Notes: generated by a model from the letters alone, not told the origin. Positions 1-6,182 are shown, counted from the stretch's first letter. The stretch is 7,127 nucleotides of DNA from an uncultured Eubacteriales bacterium (GCA_900552725.1 USAT01000094.1:1-7127), one strand, 5' to 3'. Program-made: numbers and translations.

Positions 1-722
1 CCCCGGAGAAGCCCCGGTACACGCGGCTGTTCGGAAAGCCCCTCGTAGCCCCCGCCGTGATGGGCGCCGCCGCCCTGCACGGTGATGGTGGAGGCGCCCG
101 CCCCGTGGACGGAGAACCCCAGCTTCCGCAGGAAATCCTGTAAGTCCACGATCTCTGGCTCACGGGCCGCGTTGGAGATGACGGTGGTGCCCTCCGCGCC
201 GCAAGCGGCCAGAATGGCGTTTTCCGTGGCGCCCACGCTGGGCAGCGTCAGCAGGATATCCGCCCCCTTCAGACGAGGCGCGGCGCACAGCAGGCTGCCG
301 CCGATCTCGCTGATGTCCGCACCCAGCGCCCGCAGGGCGGTCAGGTGCAGGTCGATGGGCCGCGGGCCCAGCTCACACCCGCCGGGGTAGGACAGCTCCG
401 CCCGGCCGCAGCGACTGAGGATGGCCCCCAGGAAGATGACGGAGGAGCGCATCCGCCGCATCAGCGCCTCGGGGATGTCCCAGCGGGTGATGCGGGTGGT
501 GTCCACCACCAGGTCATTGCCCTCCCACCGGGCCTGGCAGCCCAGATGCCGCAGGATGTCCGCCGCCGCCTCCACATCACTGAGCCGGGGACAGTCCGCG
601 ATGCGGCACACGTCCTCCGCCAGCACGGCGGCGGCCAGAACGGGCAGCACGCTGTTCTTGGCCCGCTGCACCGTGATACGGCCGCTGAGAGGGCGGCCTC
701 CCTCGATCCTCAGATAAGACAT
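1..722 (-). CDS. murA: UDP-N-acetylglucosamine 1-carboxyvinyltransferase MurA (5' part; continues past left edge)
   Basis: MurA transfers enolpyruvate from PEP to UDP-GlcNAc, the first committed cytoplasmic step of peptidoglycan synthesis. The visible 240 codons begin MSYLRIEGG. They carry the Lys22-Asn23 pair (RAKNSVLPVL), MRSS near residue 91, the flexible loop PGGCELGPRPIDLH with the PEP-reactive Cys at 116, PSVGATENA near 161-169 and NAAREPEIVDLQ near 184-195. A full MurA has about 420 residues, so roughly the last 180 lie outside. The ATG at 722 follows an AAAGGCGGAG ribosome binding site and gives the usual MurA N-terminus. It starts 56 bp after the murG stop, so it is probably co-transcribed. 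Two oddities: residue 20, normally Gly beside the catalytic Lys, is Arg; and after residue 227 the expected PDRI-type motif is missing in this frame (see findings). The family call is firm. Whether the gene is intact cannot be told from here. Confidence 0.9.
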   Translation of the reverse strand, partial: MSYLRIEGGRPLSGRITVQRAKNSVLPVLAAAVLAEDVCRIADCPRLSDVEAAADILRHLGCQARWEGNDLVVDTTRITRWDIPEALMRRMRSSVIFLGAILSRCGRAELSYPGGCELGPRPIDLHLTALRALGADISEIGGSLLCAAPRLKGADILLTLPSVGATENAILAACGAEGTTVISNAAREPEIVDLQDFLRKLGFSVHGAGASTITVQGGGAHHGGGYEGLSEQPRVPGLLR

Positions 723-778
723 ATCGCTCCGCCTTTCCAATGGTTTTACCCATCCTATGCAAGGCGCAGCTTGCCCCG

Positions 779-1891
779 TTACAGCAGGGCCATCAGGGTC
801 TGATAAATGCGTTCGGTGGCGTCGGGGATGCCCAGCTCCCGCATACCGGCGGCCATGGCCCGGTGCTTTTCCGGGCTGCGGAGGATGGCGGCGGTCTCGT
901 CAAACAGCGCCTGTCCGGTGGCCTGCTCCTCCGTCAGCACCACGGCGCCGCCGTGGCTCTCCAGCATCCGGGCGTTCTTCTCCTGGTGGTTGGCCACCAC
1001 ATAGGGGGAGGGCACCAGGATGGCCGGCATGCCCAGGGCCGTCACCTCACTGAGGGTGCTGGCCCCGGCGCGGCTGATCACCAGGTCGGCGGCGGCCATC
1101 ACCACCGCCATGTCGTAGATGTACTGCCGCACGTCCAGCATGGGGCTGCTGAGCCCCTGGGCCTCCAGCTCCGATGACAGGTGGGGCCAGTCGCTCTTGC
1201 CCGCGGCGTGGATGTGGTGGAAGGGGAAGCCCGCCTCCCGCTCCAGCAGGAAGAAGTCCAGCATCCGCTGGTTCATGGTGGACGCGCCCAGACTGCCCCA
1301 GAAGGAGGCCACCAGCGGCTTATCGTCGGTATAGCCCAGCTTCTGCCGGGCCTGTTCCTTCGTCAGCTCGAAGAAATCGCCCCGCACCGGCGTACCGGTG
1401 ACCGCCACCTTGTCGGGGTGCTTATAGTGGCGGCGGCAGTCCTCGAACCCCACCATCACGCAGTCCACGCAGCCCTCCAGCAGCTTGGTGGTCAGGCCGG
1501 GGATCATGTTGGACTCGTGCACGGCGGTGGGGATGCGGCGGCGCGCCGCGGCCTTGACGGCGGGATAGCTGGCATAGCCGCCGGTGCCCACCACCAGATC
1601 GGGCTTGAAATCCCGGATGATGGCGTCCGCCTCACGGCGGGAGGTCACCAGCGTTCTGGCGGTCTTGAAGTTGTGCCGCAGGCCCTCCGGGGACAGGGAC
1701 CGGCGGAAGTTGCTGACCTCCACGGCGGCAAAGTCATAGCCCGCCTTTTCCACCAGGCCCCGCTCCATGCCGTTGGGGGTGCCCACGAACAGCACCTTCG
1801 CGGCGGGATCCTTCTGCTGGAAATACCGGGCCAGCGCCAAAGCCGGATTCACATGTCCGGCGGTGCCGCCGCAGGTAAAGATCACATTCAT
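779..1891 (-). CDS. murG: UDP-GlcNAc:lipid I N-acetylglucosaminyltransferase MurG
   Basis: MurG transfers GlcNAc from UDP-GlcNAc to lipid I, making lipid II on the inner face of the membrane. The 370-residue product is close to normal length (E. coli 355) and is a complete GT-B glycosyltransferase. The N-terminal acceptor domain has GGTAGHVNP (8-16), GTGGYASYP (102-110) and HESNMIPG (125-132). The C-terminal UDP-GlcNAc domain has GTPVR (166-170), SFWGSLGA (196-203), SRAGASTLSEV (273-283, with the ribose-binding Glu at 282) and NHQEKNA (301-307). Two glycine-loop positions deviate mildly from the common form: GGTAGH for GGTGGH, and WGSLGA for GGSLGA. The start is well fixed: the ftsW stop codon TAA runs into AAAAGGAGC, a strong ribosome binding site, and the ATG follows after a 16-bp gap, which points to tight coupling with ftsW. 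Confidence 0.97.
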   Translation of the reverse strand: MNVIFTCGGTAGHVNPALALARYFQQKDPAAKVLFVGTPNGMERGLVEKAGYDFAAVEVSNFRRSLSPEGLRHNFKTARTLVTSRREADAIIRDFKPDLVVGTGGYASYPAVKAAARRRIPTAVHESNMIPGLTTKLLEGCVDCVMVGFEDCRRHYKHPDKVAVTGTPVRGDFFELTKEQARQKLGYTDDKPLVASFWGSLGASTMNQRMLDFFLLEREAGFPFHHIHAAGKSDWPHLSSELEAQGLSSPMLDVRQYIYDMAVVMAAADLVISRAGASTLSEVTALGMPAILVPSPYVVANHQEKNARMLESHGGAVVLTEEQATGQALFDETAAILRSPEKHRAMAAGMRELGIPDATERIYQTLMALL

Positions 1892-1907
1892 GGTAAGTAC
1901 GCTCCTT

Positions 1908-3125
1908 TTATCCGTTCCGCGGCGCCGGGATCTGGCGGGAAACGCTCAGTACGATGCCCATTTCCACCAACTGCAGCACCAGCGCGGTGCCGCCGTAGCT
2001 GAAGAAGGGCAGAGAGATGCCGGTGGCCGGGACAAGGCCCGAGACCACCGCAATGTTGAGAAACACCTGCAGACCCAGGTGGGTCATGACGCCCACCACC
2101 AGCAGCGTGCCGAACCGGTCACGGGCGTGGAGGGCGATCCAGAAGCCACGCAGCAGCAGCATGGCGAAGATCAGCATGATGATGGCGGCGCCCACCAGAC
2201 CCAGCTCCTCGCACACCACGGCGAAGATGAAGTCGTTGTGCTCCTCCGGCAGGTACAGGAACTTCTGCATGCCCTTGCCCAGGCCCTTGCCCAGCAAGCC
2301 GCCGGAGCCGATGGCGATCAGGCTCTGCACCATCTGATAGCCGTCCTTGCTGGTGTCCAGCCACGGGTCGTGCCACATGGCGATACGGCTGGCACCGTAG
2401 GAGATGACGCCGCCCTCCACCAGCTTGACGAACAGCACCGCCAGTGCGGCCACGCCGCCCAGGCCCGCACCGATGAGCCAGGCGGGCATGCCGCCCACGG
2501 CCATCATCACCGCGCCGGTGCCCACGATCAGGATGGTGCCGGACAGATGGGGCTCCAGCATCATCAGCAGGGCGATCACGCCCAGGATCACAAGATAGGG
2601 GGTGACGCCCTCCCGAAACACCAGCATTCTCTCCCGCTTTTTGGAGATGCTGTCGGCAAAGTAGACGATGACCGCCAGCTTGGCGATCTCCGAGGGCTGG
2701 AAGGTGAACACACCGTCGATGCCCAGCCAGCGGGTGGCGTTGTTGTGGGTGATGCCCACATGGGGGATCAGCACCAGGATCAGCAGAAAGACGGAGAAGA
2801 TCAGCAGCATGCGGGCCGCGCCGCGCCAGCGCTGATAGTTGACCTTGGCCACCACGAACATGGCGGCAAGGCCCAGTATGGCGAAGATGCCCTGCCGCTT
2901 CAGATAGAAGGTGGGGCTGCCGGATTCGTAATAGGCGGAGGGGAAGCTGGCGGAGAACAGCATCACAAGGCCGATCACCGTCAGCAGAAGGGTCAGCAGC
3001 AGGAAGGGAACATCCATACGCCCGCCCTTGGCGGCCAGGATATGCCGGCGCTCCACGGCCTTGCGGCGCATTTTTTCTGCGTGCTTCACCGGCGGCTGCT
3101 GGGAATGCTGGGGGCGCTGGGGCAT
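1908..3125 (-). CDS. ftsW: SEDS-family lipid II polymerase FtsW/SpoVE
   Basis: SEDS proteins are integral membrane glycosyltransferases that polymerise lipid II and work with a partner class B PBP. This 405-residue product has a hydrophilic, Pro/Gln- and Arg/Lys-rich N-terminus of about 37 residues, then about ten membrane segments. Family signatures are RWLGIDGVFTFQPSEIAKL (132-150), GYQMVQSLIAIGSGGLLGKG (262-281), LPEEHNDFIFAVVCEELG (292-309, with Asp298 in the position of the catalytic Asp) and TGISLPFFSYGG (368-379). The ATG at 3125 follows AAAGGAGG (3134-3141) at good spacing, so the basic N-terminus is probably real and Met37 is not the start. Lying before murG in a dcw cluster it corresponds to ftsW/spoVE, not rodA. 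Sequence alone cannot separate the vegetative FtsW from the sporulation SpoVE role. The upstream neighbour mraY is 515 bp away, unusual for this operon. Confidence 0.95.
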   Translation of the reverse strand: MPQRPQHSQQPPVKHAEKMRRKAVERRHILAAKGGRMDVPFLLLTLLLTVIGLVMLFSASFPSAYYESGSPTFYLKRQGIFAILGLAAMFVVAKVNYQRWRGAARMLLIFSVFLLILVLIPHVGITHNNATRWLGIDGVFTFQPSEIAKLAVIVYFADSISKKRERMLVFREGVTPYLVILGVIALLMMLEPHLSGTILIVGTGAVMMAVGGMPAWLIGAGLGGVAALAVLFVKLVEGGVISYGASRIAMWHDPWLDTSKDGYQMVQSLIAIGSGGLLGKGLGKGMQKFLYLPEEHNDFIFAVVCEELGLVGAAIIMLIFAMLLLRGFWIALHARDRFGTLLVVGVMTHLGLQVFLNIAVVSGLVPATGISLPFFSYGGTALVLQLVEMGIVLSVSRQIPAPRNG

Positions 3126-3174
3126 ATGGCGTTCCTCCTTTCTGTGATATAGGCAAGGGTACGTTGGTTACTTC

Positions 3175-3200
3175 GTAGGGGCGGACGACTCTGTCCGCCC
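3175..3200 (+). repeat. 26-nt GTAG hairpin unit A
   Basis: The unit consists of GTAG, arm GGGCGGAC (3179-3186), a six-base loop GACTCT and the perfectly complementary arm GTCCGCCC (3193-3200). It is oriented on the plus strand, about 50 bp upstream of the ftsW start. It faces unit B, so the pair forms an 78-bp segment (3175-3252) bounded by inverted GTAGGGG ends, a MITE- or REP-like arrangement. Confidence 0.8.
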
Positions 3201-3226
3201 TGACGATGGCGATGGGATTTCCGATA

Positions 3227-3252
3227 GGGCCGACAGGGTCGTCGGCCCCTAC
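3227..3252 (-). repeat. 26-nt GTAG hairpin unit B (inverted to A)
   Basis: On the minus strand the unit reads GTAG, GGGCCGAC, loop GACCCT, GTCGGCCC. It matches unit A at 23 of 26 positions. Two of the three differences are the paired change of G-C to C-G at the fifth stem position (unit positions 9 and 22), so the stem stays perfect. The third lies in the loop. Lying opposite to A, it could also pair with A to form one long cruciform or hairpin. Confidence 0.8.
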
Positions 3253-3262
3253 AACCGGCCAT

Positions 3263-3283
3263 CGACGACGCAGTGCGTCATCG
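3263..3283. repeat. Inverted repeat centred at 3273
   Basis: CGACGACGCA (3263-3272) and TGCGTCATCG (3274-3283) are complementary at nine of ten positions around a single central G. No T-tract follows on either strand, so it does not look like a terminator. It is one of the series of palindromes in the mraY-ftsW gap. Confidence 0.5.
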
Positions 3284-3343
3284 CGCGGCGGGGAGCGATC
3301 CGAGCGCTGCCTGTGGCAGATACAGCGAGGTGAGCGAGTGGCA

Positions 3344-3398
3344 GCGGTCAAAATTTCAAGCGTCCGCCGCAAGGCAGCGCGGAAATTTTGGGCACCGC
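3344..3398. repeat. Long interrupted inverted repeat
   Basis: GCGGT followed by CAAAATTTC (3344-3357) pairs with GAAATTTTG (3382-3390), a three-base bulge GGC, and ACCGC (3394-3398), giving 14 pairs around a 24-nt GC-rich interior. The AT-rich CAAAATTTC arms stand out against the local GC-rich sequence. Its right end runs directly into the decayed GTAG unit D, suggesting that elements were inserted next to or into one another. Function unknown. Confidence 0.55.
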
Positions 3399-3419
3399 AA
3401 CAGGGTCATGCCGCCCTAC
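3394..3419 (-). repeat. Decayed GTAG hairpin unit D
   Basis: On the minus strand it begins GTAG, GGCGGCAT, then GACCCT, the same six-base loop as unit B. The second arm no longer complements the first, and its end overlaps the inverted repeat at 3344-3398. It is divergently placed with respect to unit C. It reads best as a degenerate or interrupted copy of the 26-nt unit. Confidence 0.45.
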
Positions 3420-3443
3420 GCATGGGTTATCGGCGATCGTTTC

Positions 3444-3469
3444 GTAGGGGGCGATGCCTACATCGTCCC
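3444..3469 (+). repeat. 26-nt GTAG hairpin unit C
   Basis: The unit has the same 4+8+6+8 layout as A and B: GTAG, arm GGGGCGAT (3448-3455), loop GCCTAC, arm ATCGTCCC (3462-3469). The arms pair at all eight positions with one G-T wobble. Several arm bases differ from A and B, with matching changes on the other side, so the layout and pairing are kept while the sequence is not. Confidence 0.7.
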
Positions 3470-3484
3470 AAAAGCCTCGCAGAG

Positions 3485-3506
3485 TTCGCGGCGCGGACGC
3501 CGCGAA
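3485..3506. repeat. Perfect 9-bp stem-loop
   Basis: TTCGCGGCG (3485-3493) and CGCCGCGAA (3498-3506) form a perfect stem around CGGA. It is strong and GC-rich. No T-tract follows directly on either strand, so it is not a typical intrinsic terminator. Confidence 0.6.
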
Positions 3507-3517
3507 GAAATCAAATC

Positions 3518-3548
3518 ATTTTTCCGGCGGCGTGTACGTCGGAAAAAT
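3518..3548. repeat. AT/GC stem-loop ATTTTTCCG...CGGAAAAAT
   Basis: ATTTTTCCG (3518-3526) is the exact complement of CGGAAAAAT (3540-3548), with a 13-nt loop. On either strand the A/T ends of the stem give a short run of T, so weak bidirectional termination is possible. The stem itself has only three G-C pairs. Confidence 0.5.
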
Positions 3549-3554
3549 TCTTCT

Positions 3555-3593
3555 CGGCCGCCAGTGTGTCCGAAGGACGCGCGCAGTCGGCCG
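3555..3593. repeat. Compound stem-loop with CGGCCG ends
   Basis: The self-complementary CGGCCG occurs at 3555-3560 and 3588-3593 and can close an outer helix. Inside, GTGTGTCC (3564-3571) pairs with GGACGCGC (3575-3582) around GAA, using two G-T wobbles as plus-strand RNA. The two helices are separated by a small asymmetric internal loop. This could be folded RNA or chance in GC-rich DNA. Confidence 0.4.
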
Positions 3594-3605
3594 TAAACTT
3601 AATTT

Positions 3606-3632
3606 GGCAGAAAAGTCGTCAGACTTTTCGCC
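3606..3632 (-). terminator. Stem-loop just after mraY (possible transcript end)
   Basis: In the direction of mraY transcription GGCGAAAAGTC pairs with GACTTTTCTGCC around TGAC, giving 8 continuous pairs plus a 3-bp GGC/GCC base next to one bulged base. It starts 8 bp past the mraY stop codon. No U-rich tract follows (the next bases are AAATTAAG), so I would not call it a proper intrinsic terminator. It may protect the 3' end or be one more repeat element. Confidence 0.35.
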
Positions 3633-3640
3633 AGGAGTTT

Positions 3641-4666
3641 TTACATCGCTAAAAATCTTCCGTTCACCGCCACGACGGCCAGCAGGCAGAAGAGCAGGCT
3701 CACGGTGGCGAATACCGCCACCACCTTCTTCTCGCTCCAGCCGCACATCTCGAAATGGTGGTGCAGGGGCGCCATCTTGAACACCCGCTTGCCGTGGGTC
3801 AGCTTGAAATAGCCCACCTGGATGATGTCGGACAGCGTCTCGCAGATGTAGACGAAGCCCACCAGGATCAGCACCAGCGGCATGTCATAGGCGAAGGCCA
3901 GCGCCGCCACCGCGCCGCCCAGGAACAGGGAGCCGGTGTCGCCCATGAACACCTTGGCGGGGTAGTGGTTATACAGCAGGAAGCCCACCAGACCGCCGAA
4001 CAGGGCGGCGCTGAAGATGCTGAGCTGGGTGTAATACACGGGGATGGCTGCCAGCACCAGGTACTGGGGCATATAGCCGCAGCCCTCCCAGGTGAAGAAG
4101 GCCGCCACCGGCAGCGTCACGCTGCTGGACAGGCCGTCGATACCGTCGGTGATGTTGACGGCGTTGACGGTGCCCACGATGATGAAGGCGGCGAACACCA
4201 GATACACGCCCCAGCTTAACACAACATAGGTGTTGAAAAAGGGAATATACAGGTTGGGACTCAGCATGCCCTCATAGCGCATCAGGCACAGAAAGGCCAC
4301 CGCCGCCGCCAACTGTAATACGAACTTCTGGGGCGCGGTCAGGCCGGTGTTCTGATGGTGCTTCACCTTCTGATAGTCGTCGATATAGCCGATGCCGCCG
4401 AACACTAGGGCGAACAGGTACACATACAGGTGCTGGAAGCTGCCCTCCAGCATGCCCCGCCAGCCGCAGACGACGATGGCCGCGCCGATGCCGATGATGA
4501 ACATCAGCCCGCCCATGGTGGGGGTGCCCTGTTTGGTCATGTGCCACTTGGGGCCGATCTCCTTGATGCTCTGGCCCGCCTTCAGGCGGACGAGGGCGGG
4601 GATGAGAAACTTACCCACCACGGCGGTGACAACGAAGCTGACGATGGCAGCCAAGATAATTTCCAT
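3641..4666 (-). CDS. mraY: Phospho-N-acetylmuramoyl-pentapeptide transferase MraY
   Basis: MraY is the polytopic membrane enzyme that moves phospho-MurNAc-pentapeptide from UDP to undecaprenyl phosphate, making lipid I. The 341-residue product has about ten hydrophobic segments and the family landmarks in order: GTPTMGG (47-53), YIDDYQK (94-100, with the Mg-binding Asp pair), NAVNITDGIDGL (168-179), AKVFMGDTGSLFLGG (237-251, with the active-site Asp near 243) and MAPLHHHFE (298-306). Length is normal (E. coli 360, B. subtilis about 324). The ATG at 4666 has only a modest ribosome binding site, AAAGAGAG, and lies 42 bp after the murE stop. The absence of murF between murE and mraY resembles Bacillus subtilis, where murF is elsewhere. 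The last codons (GRFLAM) run into sequence that resembles a repeat further downstream (see findings). Confidence 0.97.
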   Translation of the reverse strand: MEIILAAIVSFVVTAVVGKFLIPALVRLKAGQSIKEIGPKWHMTKQGTPTMGGLMFIIGIGAAIVVCGWRGMLEGSFQHLYVYLFALVFGGIGYIDDYQKVKHHQNTGLTAPQKFVLQLAAAVAFLCLMRYEGMLSPNLYIPFFNTYVVLSWGVYLVFAAFIIVGTVNAVNITDGIDGLSSSVTLPVAAFFTWEGCGYMPQYLVLAAIPVYYTQLSIFSAALFGGLVGFLLYNHYPAKVFMGDTGSLFLGGAVAALAFAYDMPLVLILVGFVYICETLSDIIQVGYFKLTHGKRVFKMAPLHHHFEMCGWSEKKVVAVFATVSLLFCLLAVVAVNGRFLAM

Positions 4667-4708
4667 GTGAACGACTCTCTTTCTGTTTGGCCCCGCAGGG
4701 CTCTTTCG

Positions 4709-6154
4709 TTATTGCATTTCCTTCAGATGCTGGGCCACGATGACCCGCTCATCCATGGGGAAGTGCTGATGGTTGATCTCCTGATAGTCCTCATGGCCCT
4801 TGCCCGCCAGCACGATCACATCGCCGGGCTGGGCGTGATCCATGGCGTAGTGGATGGCCTTGACGCGATCCGGCTCCACGGCATAGGCGGTGCAGCCCTT
4901 CATGCCCGCCAGGATGTCGTCGATGATGGCCATGGGCTCCTCTGTCCGGGGATTGTCGGAGGTGACGACGGAGAAATCCGCCAGCCGCGCCGCGATCTCG
5001 CCCATGACGGGGCGCTTGGTGCGGTCGCGGTCGCCGCCGCAGCCGAACACCACCACGGTGCGGCCCTTGGCAAAGCCCCGCACCGACGACAAAACGTTTT
5101 CCAGCGCGTCGGGCTTGTGGGCGTAGTCGTTGAGGATGGTGAAGTTCTTGCCGGGGGTGGGGATGATCTCCATGCGGCCCTTCACGCCGTGGTTCTTCGC
5201 CAGGGCGTCGGCGCACTCGGCGATGGGCACGCCCAGGTTCCAGCAGGCGGCGATGGCGTCCAGGGTGTTGTACACGGTGAAGATGGCGGGGATGCCCACA
5301 TGGACGTGGGCCCATTCGGTGTCCGCCTCGGCGTCGTAGTCCACGCTGCCGGCGTGGAGCTGGATGCTCTTGGCGGAGAGGTCTGCCTCGCCCTTGGCGC
5401 TGTAGCTGAAGGTGCGGCAGGAGCAGTGGGCCAGCATCCTCTGGTGCCACGGATCGTCGGCGTTGTAGATGGCCACGTCGCAGCGGTCGAAGAGGATGGC
5501 CTTGGCGTCGCAGTATTCCTCCATGGTGTGGTGGAAGTCCAGGTGATCCTGGCTGAGGTTGGTGAAGATGCCCACGGCGAAGCGGATGCCATATACCCGA
5601 TCCAGGGCCAGCGCGTGGGAGGAGACCTCCATCACCACATGGGTGCAGCCCGCGTCGGACATCTGGCGGAACAGCTTCTGCAGCTCGAAGGATTCGGGGG
5701 TGGTGCGCTCGGTGTGCAGCACCTGGTCGCCGATCATGTTCTGGATGGTGCCCACCAGACCCACCTTGGCCCCGGCCTTCTGCTCCAGGATGCTCTTGAT
5801 GAGATAGGTGGAGGTGGTCTTGCCGCTGGTACCGGTAACGCCGATCATGGTCATCTCGCGGGCGGGATGGTCGAACCAGTTGGCGGCCATCAGCGCCAGC
5901 GCTTTGCGGGAGCTTTTCACCTGCACATAGGGGATATCCCTCTCCGGCACACGCTCACACACCACACACACGGCGCCCTTTTCCGCCGCTATGGGGATGA
6001 ACCGGTGGCCGTCCACCGCCTCGCCGCTGATGGCCACGAATACGCTGCCCGGCGCGGTGGTGCGGGAGTCATAGCTGACGCCGGTGATCTCCTGCGCCAT
6101 ATCGGCGGTGGCAGAGAGCACCTCAAGGCCCTTCAATATGTCGTTCAATTTCAT
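4709..6154 (-). CDS. murE: UDP-MurNAc-L-Ala-D-Glu:meso-diaminopimelate ligase MurE
   Basis: MurE is the cytoplasmic ATP-dependent ligase that adds the third residue of the stem peptide. The 481-residue product has the three Mur-ligase domains. The N-terminal UDP-binding part has SYDSRTTAPGSVFVAISG (about 27-44). The central ATPase has P-loop GTSGKTT (about 108-114), ERTTPESFELQ, EVSSHALALDR, NLSQDHLDFH and AKAILF (about 218-223, whose Lys is carbamylated in the family). The C-terminal part has NDYAHKPDAL, GCGGDRDRTKRP, DNPRTEEP (about 401-408) and GKGHEDYQ. DNPR is the known signature for meso-diaminopimelate over lysine, so the wall is probably DAP-type. The P-loop has Ser where many MurE have Asn. 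The start follows AAGGAGA with good spacing. A candidate promoter in the 122-bp spacer upstream may give murE expression independent of the PBP gene. Confidence 0.97.
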   Translation of the reverse strand: MKLNDILKGLEVLSATADMAQEITGVSYDSRTTAPGSVFVAISGEAVDGHRFIPIAAEKGAVCVVCERVPERDIPYVQVKSSRKALALMAANWFDHPAREMTMIGVTGTSGKTTSTYLIKSILEQKAGAKVGLVGTIQNMIGDQVLHTERTTPESFELQKLFRQMSDAGCTHVVMEVSSHALALDRVYGIRFAVGIFTNLSQDHLDFHHTMEEYCDAKAILFDRCDVAIYNADDPWHQRMLAHCSCRTFSYSAKGEADLSAKSIQLHAGSVDYDAEADTEWAHVHVGIPAIFTVYNTLDAIAACWNLGVPIAECADALAKNHGVKGRMEIIPTPGKNFTILNDYAHKPDALENVLSSVRGFAKGRTVVVFGCGGDRDRTKRPVMGEIAARLADFSVVTSDNPRTEEPMAIIDDILAGMKGCTAYAVEPDRVKAIHYAMDHAQPGDVIVLAGKGHEDYQEINHQHFPMDERVIVAQHLKEMQ

Positions 6155-6182
6155 ATGATCGTCTCCTTATCCCTTCGGTTTT

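Larger units (their letters stand above)
3126..3640. other. Hairpin-rich intergenic gap between mraY and ftsW; no credible gene
   Basis: This 515-bp stretch lies where many Firmicutes dcw clusters carry murD. I looked on both strands for MurD features (a GTxGKTT P-loop, an NxxxDHLD-like segment, a C-terminal ligase motif) and found none. The open frames that cross it have Arg/Ser-rich composition and no family motif. Instead the stretch is covered with inverted repeats: 26-nt GTAG units at 3175-3200, 3227-3252 and 3444-3469, a decayed unit at 3394-3419, and stem-loops at 3263-3283, 3307-3319, 3344-3398, 3485-3506, 3518-3548, 3555-3593 and 3606-3632. The last ~40 bp before ftsW hold its ribosome binding site and only a poor promoter match. 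It looks like a mosaic of intergenic repeat elements inserted in, or left in place of, operon DNA. A structured RNA is the alternative. Confidence 0.75.

Noticed and set aside
1767..3152. A 461-codon open frame on the plus strand opposite ftsW and part of murG
   Set aside because: Its composition is dominated by His, Gln and Ala, the usual product of reading GC-rich codons on the wrong strand. It has no ribosome binding site of note and no recognisable domain.
3144..3175. TATATC as a -10 element for ftsW
   Set aside because: No acceptable -35 at 16-18 bp and no TG in the proper extended position. Too weak to list.
2119..3372. A second minus-strand frame overlapping ftsW (417 codons)
   Set aside because: It is Arg/Pro-rich and shifted against the SEDS frame, which has all family motifs and a strong ribosome binding site.
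3175..3469. A CRISPR array made from the GTAG units
   Set aside because: Units occur in both orientations, with irregular spacing and varied arm sequence, and there are no cas genes. They behave as palindromic intergenic repeats.
3206..3652. Plus-strand frames of 107-148 codons in the mraY-ftsW gap
   Set aside because: They run through the hairpin repeats, are Arg/Ser/Ala-rich, match no motif I recognise and point against the operon. They are more likely chance frames in repeat DNA.
3516..3746. A 76-codon minus-strand frame overlapping the mraY 3' end
   Set aside because: It overlaps mraY in another frame and continues into palindromic DNA, with no sign of a real small protein or murD remnant.
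4686..4700. GCCC/GGGC hairpin in the murE-mraY spacer
   Set aside because: Only four base pairs with no T-tract after it, so it is too weak to support a terminator.
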